A DNA stretch of 64,000 bases from Oxyruncus cristatus (GCA_013399855.1 VXAY01005265.1:177681-241680), one strand, 5' to 3'; positions 1 to 11,428 are shown, counted from the stretch's first letter. Notes: a model not told the origin generated them from the letters alone. Numbers and translations are program-made.

Positions 1-700
1 GCATTTTCCAACAGAGCCAGGATTATAAGAACTCCTGAAAGTGCAATTCCACCGCTTGAGCAAAGAAACCATTGCAGCTTTATCTGCTCTGGAAATTTAT
101 TTTCTGCAAACCCATTCAACAAATAAACCCCAAAAATTATTAAATGTAGTAACCATACAAAACCAGCCTCCAGTTATCAGGTCAGGTCCTTTTAAAGGCC
201 TCCGTTGGGCAATGAAAACCCACCTTGATTAATTTTCAAGTGCTGTTTCCTTCATTGTAAGATTAACAAATCTGTTTGACATAAAATGGTTCACTTTATA
301 TGCAAATCTCTGTAGAGAGTTTTGTGACATTAAAGAGGTTCATGCAATTTTGTTCACCCTGCCCTCAGAGGTCATTTGGAATTGCATGAAAGCATTTGTC
401 TATGCCTTTAATATGCATTTTGAAAGCTAATTTGAGGTCTGCTGGATTGAGAGCCCAGGTCCTTAATTACGTACCAACGTGTTTCTACAGAGATGATATT
501 ATGAATCTGAAACTGCTGTCATTCCAATACACAATAGCACGAGCTCTGCTGAAGGCTGGAGAGTTCTCATGGGAGAGAAAAAGGGAATATTGGAGCAACA
601 CAGCAGAAAATCAGACCCTGTAGATGTGTGGTTACCTCCAAGTTTTACGTAAACATACAGAGGGGAAAAAAATCCCCTTAAACTCTCAACAGTGCTTTCA
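1..700. other. Unique non-coding sequence
   Basis: AT-rich single-copy sequence. The short open frames here (up to 75 codons) carry no recognisable domain and lack codon structure. I see no repeat family, promoter or splice-bounded exon. Confidence 0.6.
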
Positions 701-751
701 TTACTATTATTATTATTATTTTATTGTTATTGTTATTATTATTATTATTGC
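701..751. repeat. Imperfect (TTA)n/(TTAT)n microsatellite
   Basis: A run of ATT/TTA triplets interrupted by TTTTA and TTGTTA units. It is a typical impure trinucleotide microsatellite in avian intergenic DNA. A 65-codon open frame through it is an artefact of the repeat. Confidence 0.9.
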
Positions 752-1287
752 TTCATATTCCAGTTGCACTGATAAGATCCCTCAGCCAAGTTACACACAA
801 TCACCTCTGATAAGAGAGTAAACACACTGTGTTATTGCAGTGGAAGTGAGGAACACGACCTTTAACGTGTGTACAAATTAAAATGCACTGACCAAATTTG
901 GTGACCTTTATGCTATGGTTTCCTTATAGAGGAACAATGACTTTGCTATCAAATATCACTGCTTCTGCAGGCAGGCTGGAAAAGGCCAGTGATATTATTA
1001 AGCACTTACAGTGTTTTTAAATGAGAACAAAGTAGGCAAGTTGCATATGAGTAAAACCCAGAAGATATGAGAGCAACAGGGAAACGCCAGCCCACAGCAG
1101 CAAGGAAATATTTCGCTTTGCTTTGACACATTGGTTTTGGGCCTTTACTTCCACATCATTTGGACTGATTTCAACTTTCCCTTAATATTGTTGTGTTTAT
1201 GTATTTGTCTCTTTCCACTAATTCTGTGCAGTCTTCCCATAAGTCTCTTCGTGATTCCCTTTTTGTTAATTATTTTCCTTGCATTCA
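752..1287. other. Unique non-coding sequence
   Basis: No repeat or gene recognised. The 62-codon plus-strand frame at 1131-1319 is hydrophobic only because the DNA is T-rich, and it runs into a CR1 end. I do not consider it coding. Confidence 0.5.
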
Positions 1288-1433
1288 ACCCTGGAAGTGT
1301 TCAACGACAGGCTGCTTGAGGACCCTAAGCAACCTGGTCTAGTGGAAAGTGTCCCTGATTACGGGAGGAAACAGATGATCTTTAAGGTCCCCTCCACCTG
1401 AAACCATTTCATGATTCCACATGATTCTGTGAT
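1288..1433 (+). mobile_element. CR1 LINE 3' end, sense orientation
   Basis: Begins at the conserved 'cctggaagtgttcaa' segment near the end of ORF2. It continues through the 'aacctggtctagtgga' stop-codon region and 'gatctttaaggtcc', and ends in a decayed ATTCTGTGAT tail. It is a 5'-truncated copy of the subfamily whose 3' UTR reads gatctttaaggtcccttccaa (called tail type A below), with insertions and substitutions throughout. Confidence 0.9.
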
Positions 1434-1689
1434 ATATCCCAGGTGCCATCACTAGGTATGATTCCTCAAAATATCCTAATGCAATACTCCATTTTCTCCT
1501 CACATTCAGCCAGTGATAGCCACCCAGGATTGAATTTCCCATTCCTGTAATCCACCTCAAGCTATTTCATTTGAATAAAAGTATTGCAGCCAAACTGAAG
1601 AAGAAAAGTACTGGAAAACATCCAAGTGTCCCACCCTGAAAAAGATAAGGCAAACATTTTCTCTAGTGCCACCATGCTTTGGGGAAAGA

Positions 1690-1946
1690 TCGTAGAATCA
1701 TGAAGGTTGGAAAAGACCTCCAAAATCATCAAGTCCAGCCTTTGACCAATTATCCCCACACCCAGTAAATCATATTGAGAAATGCCACGTCCACTTGTTT
1801 CTTGAACACTGCCAGGGATAGTGACTCCACACTCCCCTAAGGAGCCTGTTCCAATGCTCAAACACTCTTTCAGGGAAGACATTTTCTCCAGTATACAACC
1901 TGAACCTCCCCTGGTGCAATTTGAGGCCATTTGCCCTTGTCCTATG
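1690..1946 (-). mobile_element. CR1 LINE 3' end, antisense
   Basis: Read on the minus strand this is the last part of CR1 ORF2 plus the 3' UTR. The plus strand shows the complement of the tail (tagaatcatgaaggttgg), 'atcatcaagtccagcc', and the 'ctccagg/gggcagcctgttcc'-type blocks in decayed form. The 3' UTR has the 'ggacttgatgatcttggagg' layout (tail type B). No open reading frame survives. Confidence 0.9.
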
Positions 1947-3287
1947 TAAGGAGGAATAGGGAGGTAACAGCTATTACATCAGTGGAAGGGTACTTTTAAG
2001 TGTTTCCAGGAAATTTGGCTCAACTTTGGAAAGATACAACTTCTCTCAAACCTCAGTTCAGGTATATTCATGGCTAGTTCAAAATCCGAGATGATTTTCA
2101 CCATCTGCACCAGTCTCCTATCAGTGTTTTCTGACACAGCACAGTGTTGTCTGTGTTGGTTTGCCTAAAAGCTGACAGGGGCTGATGTTAAGCCTGTGCA
2201 CACAGATTTAATTGCTGCATTTCCTACATTCTGAATGCTTGAATTAGCAATCCTAACATTCCCCTAATACACTTGTTTTTCTAATGGCTGAGCCATCATT
2301 TGTAATAACACATGATAATGGCTTACGTTTCTATCATGTCTTTCAAGGCAGCAAACCTCCAACGTGATTCACAAATTCACTGTAAAGAGGATTATTTTCT
2401 TTTACCAGCGCTGGAATGAAGCCACGTTCCTCTGGCAGCTGTTTGAGTTTCCACAGAGCAAACCCAGCCAGCAGCTTAAAGCAGGTCCTGACCACTGTGT
2501 GCACCTGAAACACCTGAGACCACGTTTTCCCAAACCAGAATTCCCCCAAGGCAGCAAAGCAAATGCCCTCATACTCTTGCAGAAACCACCTTGAGATGCT
2601 CAAAGTCCCACACAGATCCATGGAGAGAACTTAATTCCCTCAACAATTTAAAACCAGGAAATTTTTTTGCAAGGTAGCAGAGAGGAGAGAAAATAACTTG
2701 CCACAATTGGGCAGTGCTGTGCTCAGAGAAAACCTTTTTTGCTGAGCAGTGTTTATTAGTTATATTATATTAGGAATAGGAATACTTGGCTGGATTGGAA
2801 ACGACTGTCTTTGGATCACTGTGCTGCTGATCTAAATGCTTTGAGCCCATCAGTTTTCACCTACCTCACTTCTCTAGTAAATAATCAGTTCCTCTGTGAG
2901 AGAGTTGTGGGGGCCAGGGCAGAAAGTCTTAATTCTTTAACCATATATAGCTAATTCTCTGTCCCAAAAAAATGCTATGGCTCCCCACATTGGCTCCTTT
3001 TGCCACTAACAGCTGGATCAAACTTTGCAGAATCTTGTAAGGACCAGAGTCAAAGAAATTATGTAGTCTGGCTTAAATCCAGTGTACTCTTATGAGATTC
3101 TGGTCCAAATCAGTTGAGAATTTCTCCTGTGTGCAGGCAGATGCAACATTTTAATTTGAAAATTCTAACAAAAATAAAATGCTGAAGGGTGGAACATCAG
3201 CCGTGAAGGGTCTTTTGACCATCCTCAAACAAATGTGTCAAAAAAAGAAAACAAAGGTCCTTCTAGGGGATGGTAGAACAAAAAAAA
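1947..3287. other. Unique non-coding sequence
   Basis: 1.3 kb without a recognisable repeat or gene. Open frames of 76-92 codons occur on both strands around 2343-2621, but they overlap in antiphase and have no homology I recognise. There is a short palindromic AT stretch near 2760 and nothing else of note. Confidence 0.5.
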
Positions 3288-3545
3288 ATCATAGAATCAT
3301 TTGGGTCGAAAAAGACTTCTAAGATGCTTGAATCCAACTGTTGATGTAGAACTGCCAGGGACACCACTAAATCATGTCCCCAAGTGTCACATCTACATGT
3401 CTTTTAAAAACCTCCAGGGATAGTGACTGTCACTTCCCTGGACAGCCTGTTCCAACCCTTGACAACCCATTCCATGAAGTAATTGTTCATAATATTCATT
3501 CTAAACCCTCCCTGGCACAACCTGAGACTGTTTCCTCTGGTTATA
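3288..3545 (-). mobile_element. CR1 LINE 3' end, antisense
   Basis: The complement of a CR1 tail (atcatagaatcat) is followed by 'aaatcatgtccccaagtgtcacatctacatg', 'cctccaggg', 'cacttccctgg.cagcctgttcc' and 'aaccctccctggcacaacc', in the order expected for the minus strand. It is tail type B. The copy is truncated in the 3' part of ORF2 and disrupted by small indels. Confidence 0.9.
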
Positions 3546-3964
3546 CAACGATACTGTTCACACTGGGACTGAGAAATGGGATTTTCTTTCTTCAAAGCAC
3601 AGTGTTCTTGAACTAAGACTTGCCTTCAGATCTCACCAGTAATTAAGACGAATTCTCCTCAGTGTAAGTGTTCAGGCAGCAAAGAACAAACTGAAGGTCT
3701 GAGTGGATCTGACTCTGTCACCAGAAAGTATTTGTACATAACGATATCAGTCAGTGCATTATAGGAACTGATCCACAAAAAAGCTCCTCCCAGCCCCAGT
3801 AATCACAAATAAACACAAATTTTGGAAGGGGTTCCGGGAGGTGTTGTGCCAATAATGCCTTAGGAAGTCAGTGTCAGCAGGTGATGAATCTCCAGAGTGA
3901 AAATGTCACAGAACTTTAACAGGCAGTGTTACGTGTCTGTGTTTTCATGGATAGATTGAGGGGA
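3546..3964. other. Unique non-coding sequence
   Basis: Single-copy sequence between a CR1 end and an A-rich tract. No feature recognised. Confidence 0.5.
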
Positions 3965-4205
3965 AAACAAACAAACAAAAAAACAAAACACAAAACAAAA
4001 CCAGCAACAAAAAAAAATCACAAAAAACCCACAAAACGAACGAGCAACAAAAAGAAAACACACAACGCCCCCCTAAACCAAACAAAAAACAAAAAAAACC
4101 CCAACCAAGCAAAAAAAATATAATAAAAAACCAAACCAAAACAAAACAAATAAAAGCCCAAACAAATATAAAAATCAAACCAAACCAAAGCAAAACAAAA
4201 CCCCA
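3965..4205. repeat. A-rich CAAAA/CCAAA low-complexity tract
   Basis: About 240 bp almost free of G and T on the plus strand, built from aacaaa, aaaacaaaacc and ccaaacc-like words with no fixed period. The minus-strand frames of 63 and 88 codons across it (rich in F, V, W, L and C) are translations of this low-complexity DNA and not membrane proteins. Confidence 0.9.
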
Positions 4206-4521
4206 CCACAACTGAAAAAGTAGAAATGACTCATGTTCCCTCTTCCAAAGTCTCTGGTTTTATTTTTTTGTGTCCATAGATTTAATACACAACATTACTT
4301 CCAACAAACTTTGCTCTTCACTATCCCTGACATCACTACTATACTCGTAATATCTTTACTACCACTAAAATACTCCCGTCATTAGTATGTCAAGCCGTGG
4401 TTGACAGGCACAAACCATCCTGCATTAGTACATAATGTTGGATGACAGAGCTGACTTCTACTGCACTGCTTTACATAGAGATCTAAACACAGTAAATAGT
4501 TTTTTTTTCCTGGTACAGAAG
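4206..4521. other. Unique non-coding sequence
   Basis: About 316 bp of AT-rich single-copy sequence with no recognisable feature apart from a T8 run at 4501-4508. Confidence 0.5.
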
Positions 4522-4997
4522 TCATAGAATCATAGAATCAGACGGGTTGGAAAGGACCTCTGAGATCATCAAGTCCAACCCTTGATCCAACACCACTGCA
4601 GTTACCAGATTACGGCACTAAGTGCCACGTCCAGCCTCATCTTGAAAAACTCCAGGGATGGAGAATCCACCACTTCCCTGGGCAGCCCATTCCAATGGCT
4701 GATTACCCTCTCTGTAAAGAATTTCTTTCTAATATCTAACCTAAACCTCCCCTGGTACAGCTTAAGGCCATGCACTCTTGTCTTTCTGCTGGTTGCCTGG
4801 GAGAAGAGACCAACCCCCACCTGGCTACAATCTCCTTTCAGAGAGTTGTAGAGAGCGATGAGGTCTCCCCTGAGCCTTCTCTTCTCCAGGCTAAACAATC
4901 TCAGCTCCCTCAGCCTCTCCTCATAGGACTTGTGCTCAAGTCCCTTCCCCAGCCTGGTTGCTCTTCTCTGCACCTGCTCCAGCACATCAAAGTCCAA
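4522..4997 (-). mobile_element. CR1 LINE 3' end with preserved ORF2 C-terminus
   Basis: The best preserved CR1 3' end here. The plus strand starts with two tail units (tcatagaatcatagaatc) and reads back through a type B 3' UTR into an uninterrupted ORF2 C-terminus. It is 5'-truncated at the 'ctccagcacatcaaagtcc' position. A type A CR1 lies only 58 bp away in the opposite orientation (5056-5360), making a head-to-head pair. Confidence 0.97.
4602..4997 (-). pseudogene. CR1 ORF2 (reverse transcriptase protein) C-terminal fragment
   Basis: A 131-codon open frame on the minus strand encodes the region downstream of the RT domain of CR1 ORF2. It holds the family-typical blocks [63 protein letters not shown] and [13 protein letters not shown], and ends near the usual ORF2 stop. 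Full ORF2 is about 900-1000 residues with endonuclease and RT domains. Both are missing here through 5' truncation, so the fragment cannot act as a polymerase. The first Met of the frame is fortuitous. It is the only CR1 copy here whose C-terminal ORF segment of this length has no frameshift or stop. Confidence 0.9.
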
Positions 4998-5055
4998 AGA
5001 GTGTAGAAAAAAAAATGCCCTTAATAGAATCTTGCCCCTCCTAAAACAGGGTTAT

Positions 5056-5360
5056 TAGAAGGCTGGAGGGGGACCTTTTACAAGGGCATTTGGTGATAGG
5101 ACAAGAGAGAATGGCTTTAAACTGAAAAAGCGCAGGTTTAGATTTGATATTAGGACGAAATACTTCCCCCTATGAGGGTGGTGAGGAACTGGAACAAGTT
5201 GCCCAAAGATGTGGATTCCCCATCCCTGGAAGTGTTCAAGGCCAGGTTGGACAGGGCTTGGAGCAACCCTGTCTAGTGGAAGGTGTCCCAGCCCACGGGA
5301 GGGGGTTGGAACAAGACGATCTTTAAGGTCCCTTCCAACCCAAACCATTCTGTGATTTTA
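5056..5360 (+). mobile_element. CR1 LINE 3' end, sense orientation
   Basis: Starts at 'agaaggctggaggggg' (ORF2 3' part) and runs through 'tttaaactgaaaaa', 'agatttgatattagga', 'gagggtggtgagg.actgg', 'ccatccctggaagtgttcaagg', the ORF2 stop region and 'gatctttaaggtcccttcc' to a single tail unit. It is tail type A. The frame is broken by indels, for example a stop in the 'ccccctatgagggtgg' segment. Confidence 0.97.
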
Positions 5361-7782
5361 CAAGCAAGACAAAGAGAATGTTCCTTAAAACAGAAATCTC
5401 ACGATAATCCCTGGATTTTGCAACCAAGAACACAATTAAAGCTCAAGACTGATTTTTCCTCCCAGGGATGCTATTTTTCACCAGTTTACTGGGAACCACC
5501 ATGTCCCTGCTGCTCCTTTGTAGTATGAGGATACTTGGGAGCAAAGTGCTAAGGAAGAGAGTAAATTAAACTGAGACCAGGCACGACAATCTCACTTATG
5601 AAAAGTGACAAGTTCTGTTCTAGGAACCCAAGGAATGCACACCTCCACACTCTGCCTCATATAGGCAGACTAAAAGCTGGTTTACAGCTTCTTAACCCCA
5701 TGTTTACTTTTACATATGTGAGTCTTCACCTGTTCAAAGCAGATAAAAGCTGAGAATCCCAAATAATTTCTAAATGACCAAAGGATGTTTTCTTTTTACT
5801 ACTTACTTATGCCTGCTACAAAAAGAGGTGAATAAAGTCACATCTAGTGTAACAGGAGTGAAACTAATAAAATATAGTGCCTCAATATCATTAATTAGGT
5901 GGCACAGAATTAAATCTGCGGCAGTTTGATTTTCTCTAGATGCCATGGAGAACTGGTGAAATTCCTGATCTAAGCTTTTGCTTGAATCCAAACAAGCTCT
6001 TCCAGGTTTGAACAGTATTTTGACTCTCCATTGCTTTATCATTCTCAGTTTTCTGATGGATTAAATGCACAAATGCCAGCGGGTAGCCTGAGTTGATACT
6101 GCACTCGTGACTCTAAGAGAAAGCACAAATTATTGGAAAATCTTGTGTGAGAGAGTATTCTCATGAGGTTTGCTGCTGAGTTTTGCAGATGGAGAACCAG
6201 GGAAAGTCAAGCAAAGAGCAGAGTTCAGGGCTTGTAAGAAAAGCATTCAAATATAAAGACTAAAAAAACAAAAATATCTCAAAATAGCAGACAATGAGGA
6301 GGACTGTGCAGGCAGATATAGCAACTATGCCTCCCTTTCTCATTAAATTATGCGATCCTTTGAAAGTCATTTAACTTCTTCATTCCTTAATTGCCCCTTT
6401 TATAAGATTAGAGGTGTTACTTCATTAAATAAATTGAGCAGAAGTGGTGACACCTGTGATGATGGATCTGTTATGTGCCAAGATCAGCACACGAGCACTG
6501 TTCTTAAAACATCCAGTTTGCACATGGCTGGATTTTTCTTTGCTTTTGTTTTGTGTAAACCTTTCCAAACATTTTAAAATTAAAACCTTTAAAGTCTTTC
6601 AGGGTGATAGCACTTCTCTATAATTATGTAGTCACTCAATAGTTATGGCAAGAAATGGAATAAAATGTAGTCCCTTCCTTCATCTCTCAACCAACCATTT
6701 TAAGGTCTCGGAGGCATTATCCTTAAGAACACGTCCTAAAGTGGAGTTTACTCGGAACTAAACTAAGATGAACAAAGCCTGATATGAAAGCTGAGAATGA
6801 CCAGAGGTCTAAAGATTTTGCTGTTCCTCAGTCCCTGGCAATTAAGTACTCAGCAGCATTCTGGATTTTCCACTGTCATCAAAGCTGTGAGTTCCCTGCA
6901 CCTATGTCAAAATCCTGGTGTATTTGCAAATTGTAATGGACTCTGAATAAAAGAGATGAATGGTGCAAACAACGGAATATCAGCATCGCTTCACAAATGG
7001 CCTTGGAGCCTGACCCTGTTGGTCAGAACTGTAACCCCCATGTCTAGGCAGAGTCTCGTCAGCACTGCCAACACAAAGGGCTTTTATGTGAAGTGTGTAG
7101 TAATAACTTGACTGTGATAGACAACATAATAGAGCTCTGGGAATGTCACAGAGCACAGTGCCAACAGCGGAGCCTACAGAGCATATCAATTCCTAGCAGC
7201 AGCAACAAGAGCACAGGCTGAAAAAGGAAGAATTAAATGAAATTATGAGTCCATAAGGACAAAAGCGAAAACAATTTTAGTGTTTGGGGTTTATCTCATT
7301 GCAAGGACGGAAAGGGACAGAAGGCAATGAAGTGTGATAAATCCACCATATCTTTGTATATGTGTGTATGATTCCTGTCATGGTGCCAATTTGCAGCCAG
7401 TTTGCCAGGTACACATTAAAAAGCACATCTACTCCATCCAGCCATGCTGTGTAAGGAACAAACAACCTGTAAACACTTCCTCCAATGAATAAAAGAGCAG
7501 AGAGATGAGATTCTGTAGAATGGTAGAAACCAGGGCATGTAGCCAAAAGCCAACGTGTCACTCGACTACAACTTTTAGCCAAGAAAAAAGATATTTCAGT
7601 TACATCTAAATAAAAGTTCATAGAGATGAGCCACCAACAAATTAATAAACTGTCAACTAAGCTCAGTTCAAAAAGTTTTTATGTAGTTCAGTTTGTTATG
7701 ACATGATTTCCTTCAAAATATTCTGGGTGGCTCTCCTAGGCTGCCGAGAAGATGAGGACATTAATCAGTTTCCAGGATAAAG
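5361..7782. other. Unique non-coding sequence
   Basis: 2.4 kb with no repeat copies recognised. 5800-6060 is AT-rich with intact-looking short words (taattaggtggcac, ctgcggcagtttgatttt) and could be a conserved non-coding block, but I cannot test that without comparison. Open frames of 69-114 codons at 6980-7621 lack any domain signature. Confidence 0.5.
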
Positions 7783-7826
7783 CTTATCTGAAAATCCTCC
7801 CAAACTTATCTACAAATCCTCCCAAA
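7783..7826. repeat. 22-bp tandem duplication
   Basis: Two adjacent 22-bp units beginning 'cttatct' and ending 'aaatcctcccaaa' differ at only two neighbouring positions. It is a simple local duplication and is not part of a longer array. Confidence 0.9.
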
Positions 7827-8527
7827 GTCCTGAAAACCGAACTGAGCGGCTGGTTTGAAGCTCTGAGAAAGTTTCTAAAGTAGTTCTGAGCGCTTCCTTC
7901 TCCACTGAAGCCTCCATGGGAGATTATGCCCTGGTGCTATTTGGAGAACGACCCAAAGGCAGCATCTCCAGAGAGGTCCCGCTTATGGAATTATTTGAGG
8001 TTGACATTCAGGCAACAGATACTTTTGAAGAGTCCAGAGAAGTGAAGAGGAGCTCTGGACTTGTGAAGTGTCCCAGCTTTTTTTTTTTTTACATGCAGCT
8101 GATCAAAGCTTTTAACTCTCCATCCCTTTTCTCCCGGCATTTATGACAAGAGCTTAAATAGTTGAGCTCCGCATGGGAAAAAAACCCCTATAGATATCTG
8201 TATGGATGTGTGTATATTTCCCCCTCTCTGATTGTCAAAGCCTCTGTACTTAACATATTAATTTACCGAGTTTAACTTTTTAATGCTACCCCCTTTAAGT
8301 CATTAGAGATCCTTTTTTTTTTTCATTATAATCCTCTTATTTGGTAATCAGTCTGAGCCTGTCTGTATTTTTTTTAAGAACATTTTAAAGTTTCTGGTGG
8401 AGATCAAGGAAAGTTTTCTCTTGCTCTACTTCACAAACTCCAGCTTACTATTAGTCAGTGGTTCAGTGCAACACCAGACTGTGGCTGTTTTTTTTTTTTT
8501 TTTGCTTCTATTTCTTGCATCCTCCTT
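7827..8527. other. Unique sequence with several poly-T runs
   Basis: Single-copy sequence holding T runs near 8079-8090, 8312-8322 and 8489-8503. The 76-codon frame at 7916-8146 runs into a poly-T (five Phe in a row) and shows no known domain. I do not call it a gene. Confidence 0.5.
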
Positions 8528-8590
8528 TATAGAACCAGACTATCTTAGGTCAAAAAAGACCTCTGAGATCATCAAGTCCAACATTATGAA
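8528..8590 (-). mobile_element. Very short CR1 tail, antisense
   Basis: 'tagaacca.actatcttaggt' followed by 'gacctctgagatcatcaagt' and 'ccaacatt' is the complement of a type B CR1 3' UTR. Only about 60 bp of the element is present, an extreme 5' truncation. Confidence 0.8.
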
Positions 8591-9309
8591 TGGAAATGTT
8601 ACTTTTATTTAAATGCATTCTGGCTGTTGAAAGCTGACCAGTGGAGAGCTGGAGGAACTGAAATGGATGTGGCAAAGCTGGTAATAGCTCCTGTAATGTG
8701 CTTCAACTGGAAAAACCACCACCAGACCCTTTTCTTTCATGAGTCATTCCTAAAATTGGCCATAATGCATCTCTTAATACTCTTAATTATTTGACATACA
8801 GGAAAGTCTTTGCATAAGAAGTCTGAGAACATGAACTAATCTCAAGACACCAGGCAGATATTACACCATAAGCAACAAACCTCCAGTCATCTCTGACTCA
8901 AGTTTCTGCTTCTAAATATAAATAAACCCACCCCTCACCATTACCAGCCTTCCTGCTGTTCACTATATGTACTTCAACAGGCAGAGGAATCATTAATGCA
9001 TAACTACATTTTATCTTGGAATGTATCAAAGGAAAGTTCTCATAATCCCTTTGGATCTCAGCTTGGGGACACACTAAAACTCACTGAAGCAATGGGCCAC
9101 GACAGACTTTCTACAGAAGTTTAACAGCTCCACTATTCCCTCTGTGATCTTTCAAACTCTGTTCAAAGATAGAACTTCATTTATCCACTTAGAGCAAAAA
9201 GCTGTAGACAGCAAGTTTCTTGTCCTTCTCCCTTTAAATCTCATGTTCAGTGGGGAAGGGGGAAAAATAAGAAGTGGGCGTAAGGGTAGTCCCACAACCA
9301 CTAATCTGT
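8591..9309. other. Unique non-coding sequence
   Basis: No repeat family, exon or promoter recognised. Confidence 0.5.
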
Positions 9310-9500
9310 GCAGCCAATTAATTAAATAATTATATTAGCCAAGCCTTCACTTCTGACATGGCACAGCTGACATTAATTGGGCCACAATCAAGATAGTAAT
9401 TCAGATTAATTGGATTTCCACTGTCAGCAGCTATCAGCTTGTTTCAATATGCTGCTGTCATTTAGGAATAATTAATCACGGATGGCTTTATTGGACAGCT
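9310..9500. promoter_or_regulatory. Candidate conserved non-coding element
   Basis: A CpG-poor block with at least four ATTAATT/TAATTA homeodomain-type words (9315-9333, 9372-9379, about 9404-9413, about 9469-9476). They are interspersed with palindromic words such as cagctgacatt and gctgctgtcat. The texture resembles vertebrate developmental enhancers. This rests on composition and motif density only, since no alignment was possible. Confidence 0.3.
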
Positions 9501-10880
9501 CTGGTTGACAGCTGATGGTGCGGTGACGCTTTGAGAAGCTGGTGATTGCTGTGGGCCCAGTGAGTGGGAAAGCTGGTTCCCTTTGGAGAGATTATTGCAT
9601 GTTGAGCCCCAAAACGTGCTCCATAAAGTGCGGAGATGACAATATTTGCTGACTCTTGTGCCCATGCAGAGAGAAAAAGAGTGGACTGGAGAAAAAAAAC
9701 ACCCATTCCCATTGAAACAGCTCTGCGAAAGGTCAGAGGGGTGTGCATGTCCCGCCTTCAGGCCCACAGTTATTGTTTGGTTACAAAAAAACACCAGTTC
9801 ACGTGCTGGAAATGCCAAGACTAATCTGGAGTTATTTGCCTTTCTCCATTCCTAACAGGCCGTTACTTTGGTTAACACCGAATAATGTAATTTATTCAAT
9901 CTGTTGTCAGAATGTCTGCAAAAATGTCAAGGAACTGATGAAGCCAAGTCTTTATTTATTAATAACTTGGATGGGGGGAAAAAAAAAAAGTGATGAAATT
10001 GTTGTGGGGAAGTGGGGGGGAAAAAAAGCTAGAAATTAAAGTGTAGGATTAAAATAGCTTAGTGTGTTCCATAAGGAGTAATAGGAATACATTATGCTTC
10101 TGGAAAAAAAAATAAAAAAAGTAATTTTAAACTTCAGCGAAGAAAAAGCTTTAACACCAAGTTCTATTAGACTACGTCATTATTCCCCAAAGGGGAAAAC
10201 ATATATATTTAAAATTACAATATGATTTTTAGGTTATTCGTGACAGAGTGTTAAAAAATCATACCAGAAGTGGCAGTACTACTTTGACAGCTGGACAGAG
10301 GAAATTTTTCATCAGAAACTTGATGAATTTATTGTGTAACTACCAGAACCCAGTTCAAGATGGATGGAGTCCACAGAATTTAGAAAGGAAAATCAGATAC
10401 CATGGCTGAGGAATTTCGCTCCCTCTCTTTTAGCAAAATCCTGGCCAGAAGATGAGCATTTGCACTGCTCAGCAGAGCACAGATTCCCATTTTGGAGATA
10501 TTTTCTTGCTGTCAGTCCTTAAGAAGAAGTCAGGATTAGGCAGAAGCACCTGTTAACCAAAGCTGGATAGAAGAAGTCATTTGTTATGACCTCTCATCTG
10601 AAAGGGTCTGACAGGGCTGTAGGTCCAGCTGAGCAGCACGCAGGAAGATTTTACCTTCTGGGGGTTTCAGCTCAGTGAACTTCTCCTGTTTATTACCTTC
10701 AATTATAGCCAAGACCTGGTTGCTTCCTTTGTCTTATTTTCTTGGGAAATTCCTGGGTTTAGAACATGTTCCTCTGCTCGGATGGAAACACAGCAGTCTG
10801 TTGGAAGCTAAGAAAAATCCTTGCTTAGATCCAACCTGAGCAATAGGTCAAACCATCTAAATTATTGGTGTTTCATAGGG
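9501..10880. other. Unique non-coding sequence
   Basis: Single-copy, AT-rich in 9860-10260, with A and G runs at 9976-9989 and 10014-10027. Overlapping frames of 62-118 codons on both strands at 9462-9855 cancel each other as evidence and have no family match. No gene called. Confidence 0.5.
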
Positions 10881-11428
10881 CCAGAAGGTCGAGGGAGGTG
10901 ATTCTCTGCCCTCGTGAGATCCCACCTGGAACACTGTGTCCAATTCTGGTCTCCTCCACACTAGAAGAGTGTGGACCTGTTGGAGCAAGTCCAGAGGAGG
11001 CCATGAAGATGCTCTGAGGGCTGGAGGTCCTCTGCTGAGGAGACAGGTTGGGGGTGTTGAGCCAGGAGAAGAGAAGGTTCTGGAGAGATTTCATTGTAGC
11101 CTTCCAGCACCTCAAGGGGGCCTATGAAAAGGTGGGAAAGGGACTTTTTATGTGGATGGATAATGACAGGGCAAAGGGGAATGGTTTTACACTGGAAGAG
11201 GAGATATTTAAACTCGATGTGAGGACAACAATCTTCACTGTGAGGGTGGTGAGGCCCTGGCACAGGTTGCCCAGAGAAGCTGTGGCTGCCCCATCCCTGG
11301 AAGTGTCCAAGGCCAGGTTGGATGGAGCTCTGAGCTGGTCTAGTGAACAGCAGCCCTGGCCATGGCAGGGAGGTTGGAAAGAGATGAGCTTTAGGGTCCC
11401 TTCCAACTCCAACCACTCTGTGATTCCA
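10881..11428 (+). mobile_element. CR1 LINE 3' end, sense orientation
   Basis: A 548-bp fragment starting at 'ggtcgagggaggtgattctctgcc', in the ORF2 part encoding the conserved [20 protein letters not shown] region. It continues through 'gtggacctgttggagcaagtccagaggagg', 'gagaagagaaggttctgg', 'gggtggtgaggccctgg' and 'ccatccctggaagtg' to a type A tail. The first half is frameshifted and the last part of ORF2 is open (see 11048-11488). Confidence 0.97.

Noticed and set aside
3945..4211. 88-codon minus-strand frame that looks like a hydrophobic membrane protein
   Set aside because: It is a translation of the CAAAA-type low-complexity tract (complement TTTTG), with no start context or conserved pattern.
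5144..5326. Recurrent peptide with PIPGSVQGQ.GQG and LVEGVPAHGRG words, seen here and again near 19302-19553, 24171-24503 and 51085-51417
   Set aside because: It is an off-register translation of the CR1 ORF2 end and 3' UTR, recurring only because the DNA repeat recurs. It spans the real ORF2 stop in another frame and is not a gene family.
7916..8146. 76-codon frame with soluble-protein-like composition in its first 50 residues
   Set aside because: It runs straight into a poly-T tract. I see no flanking splice sites and no known family.
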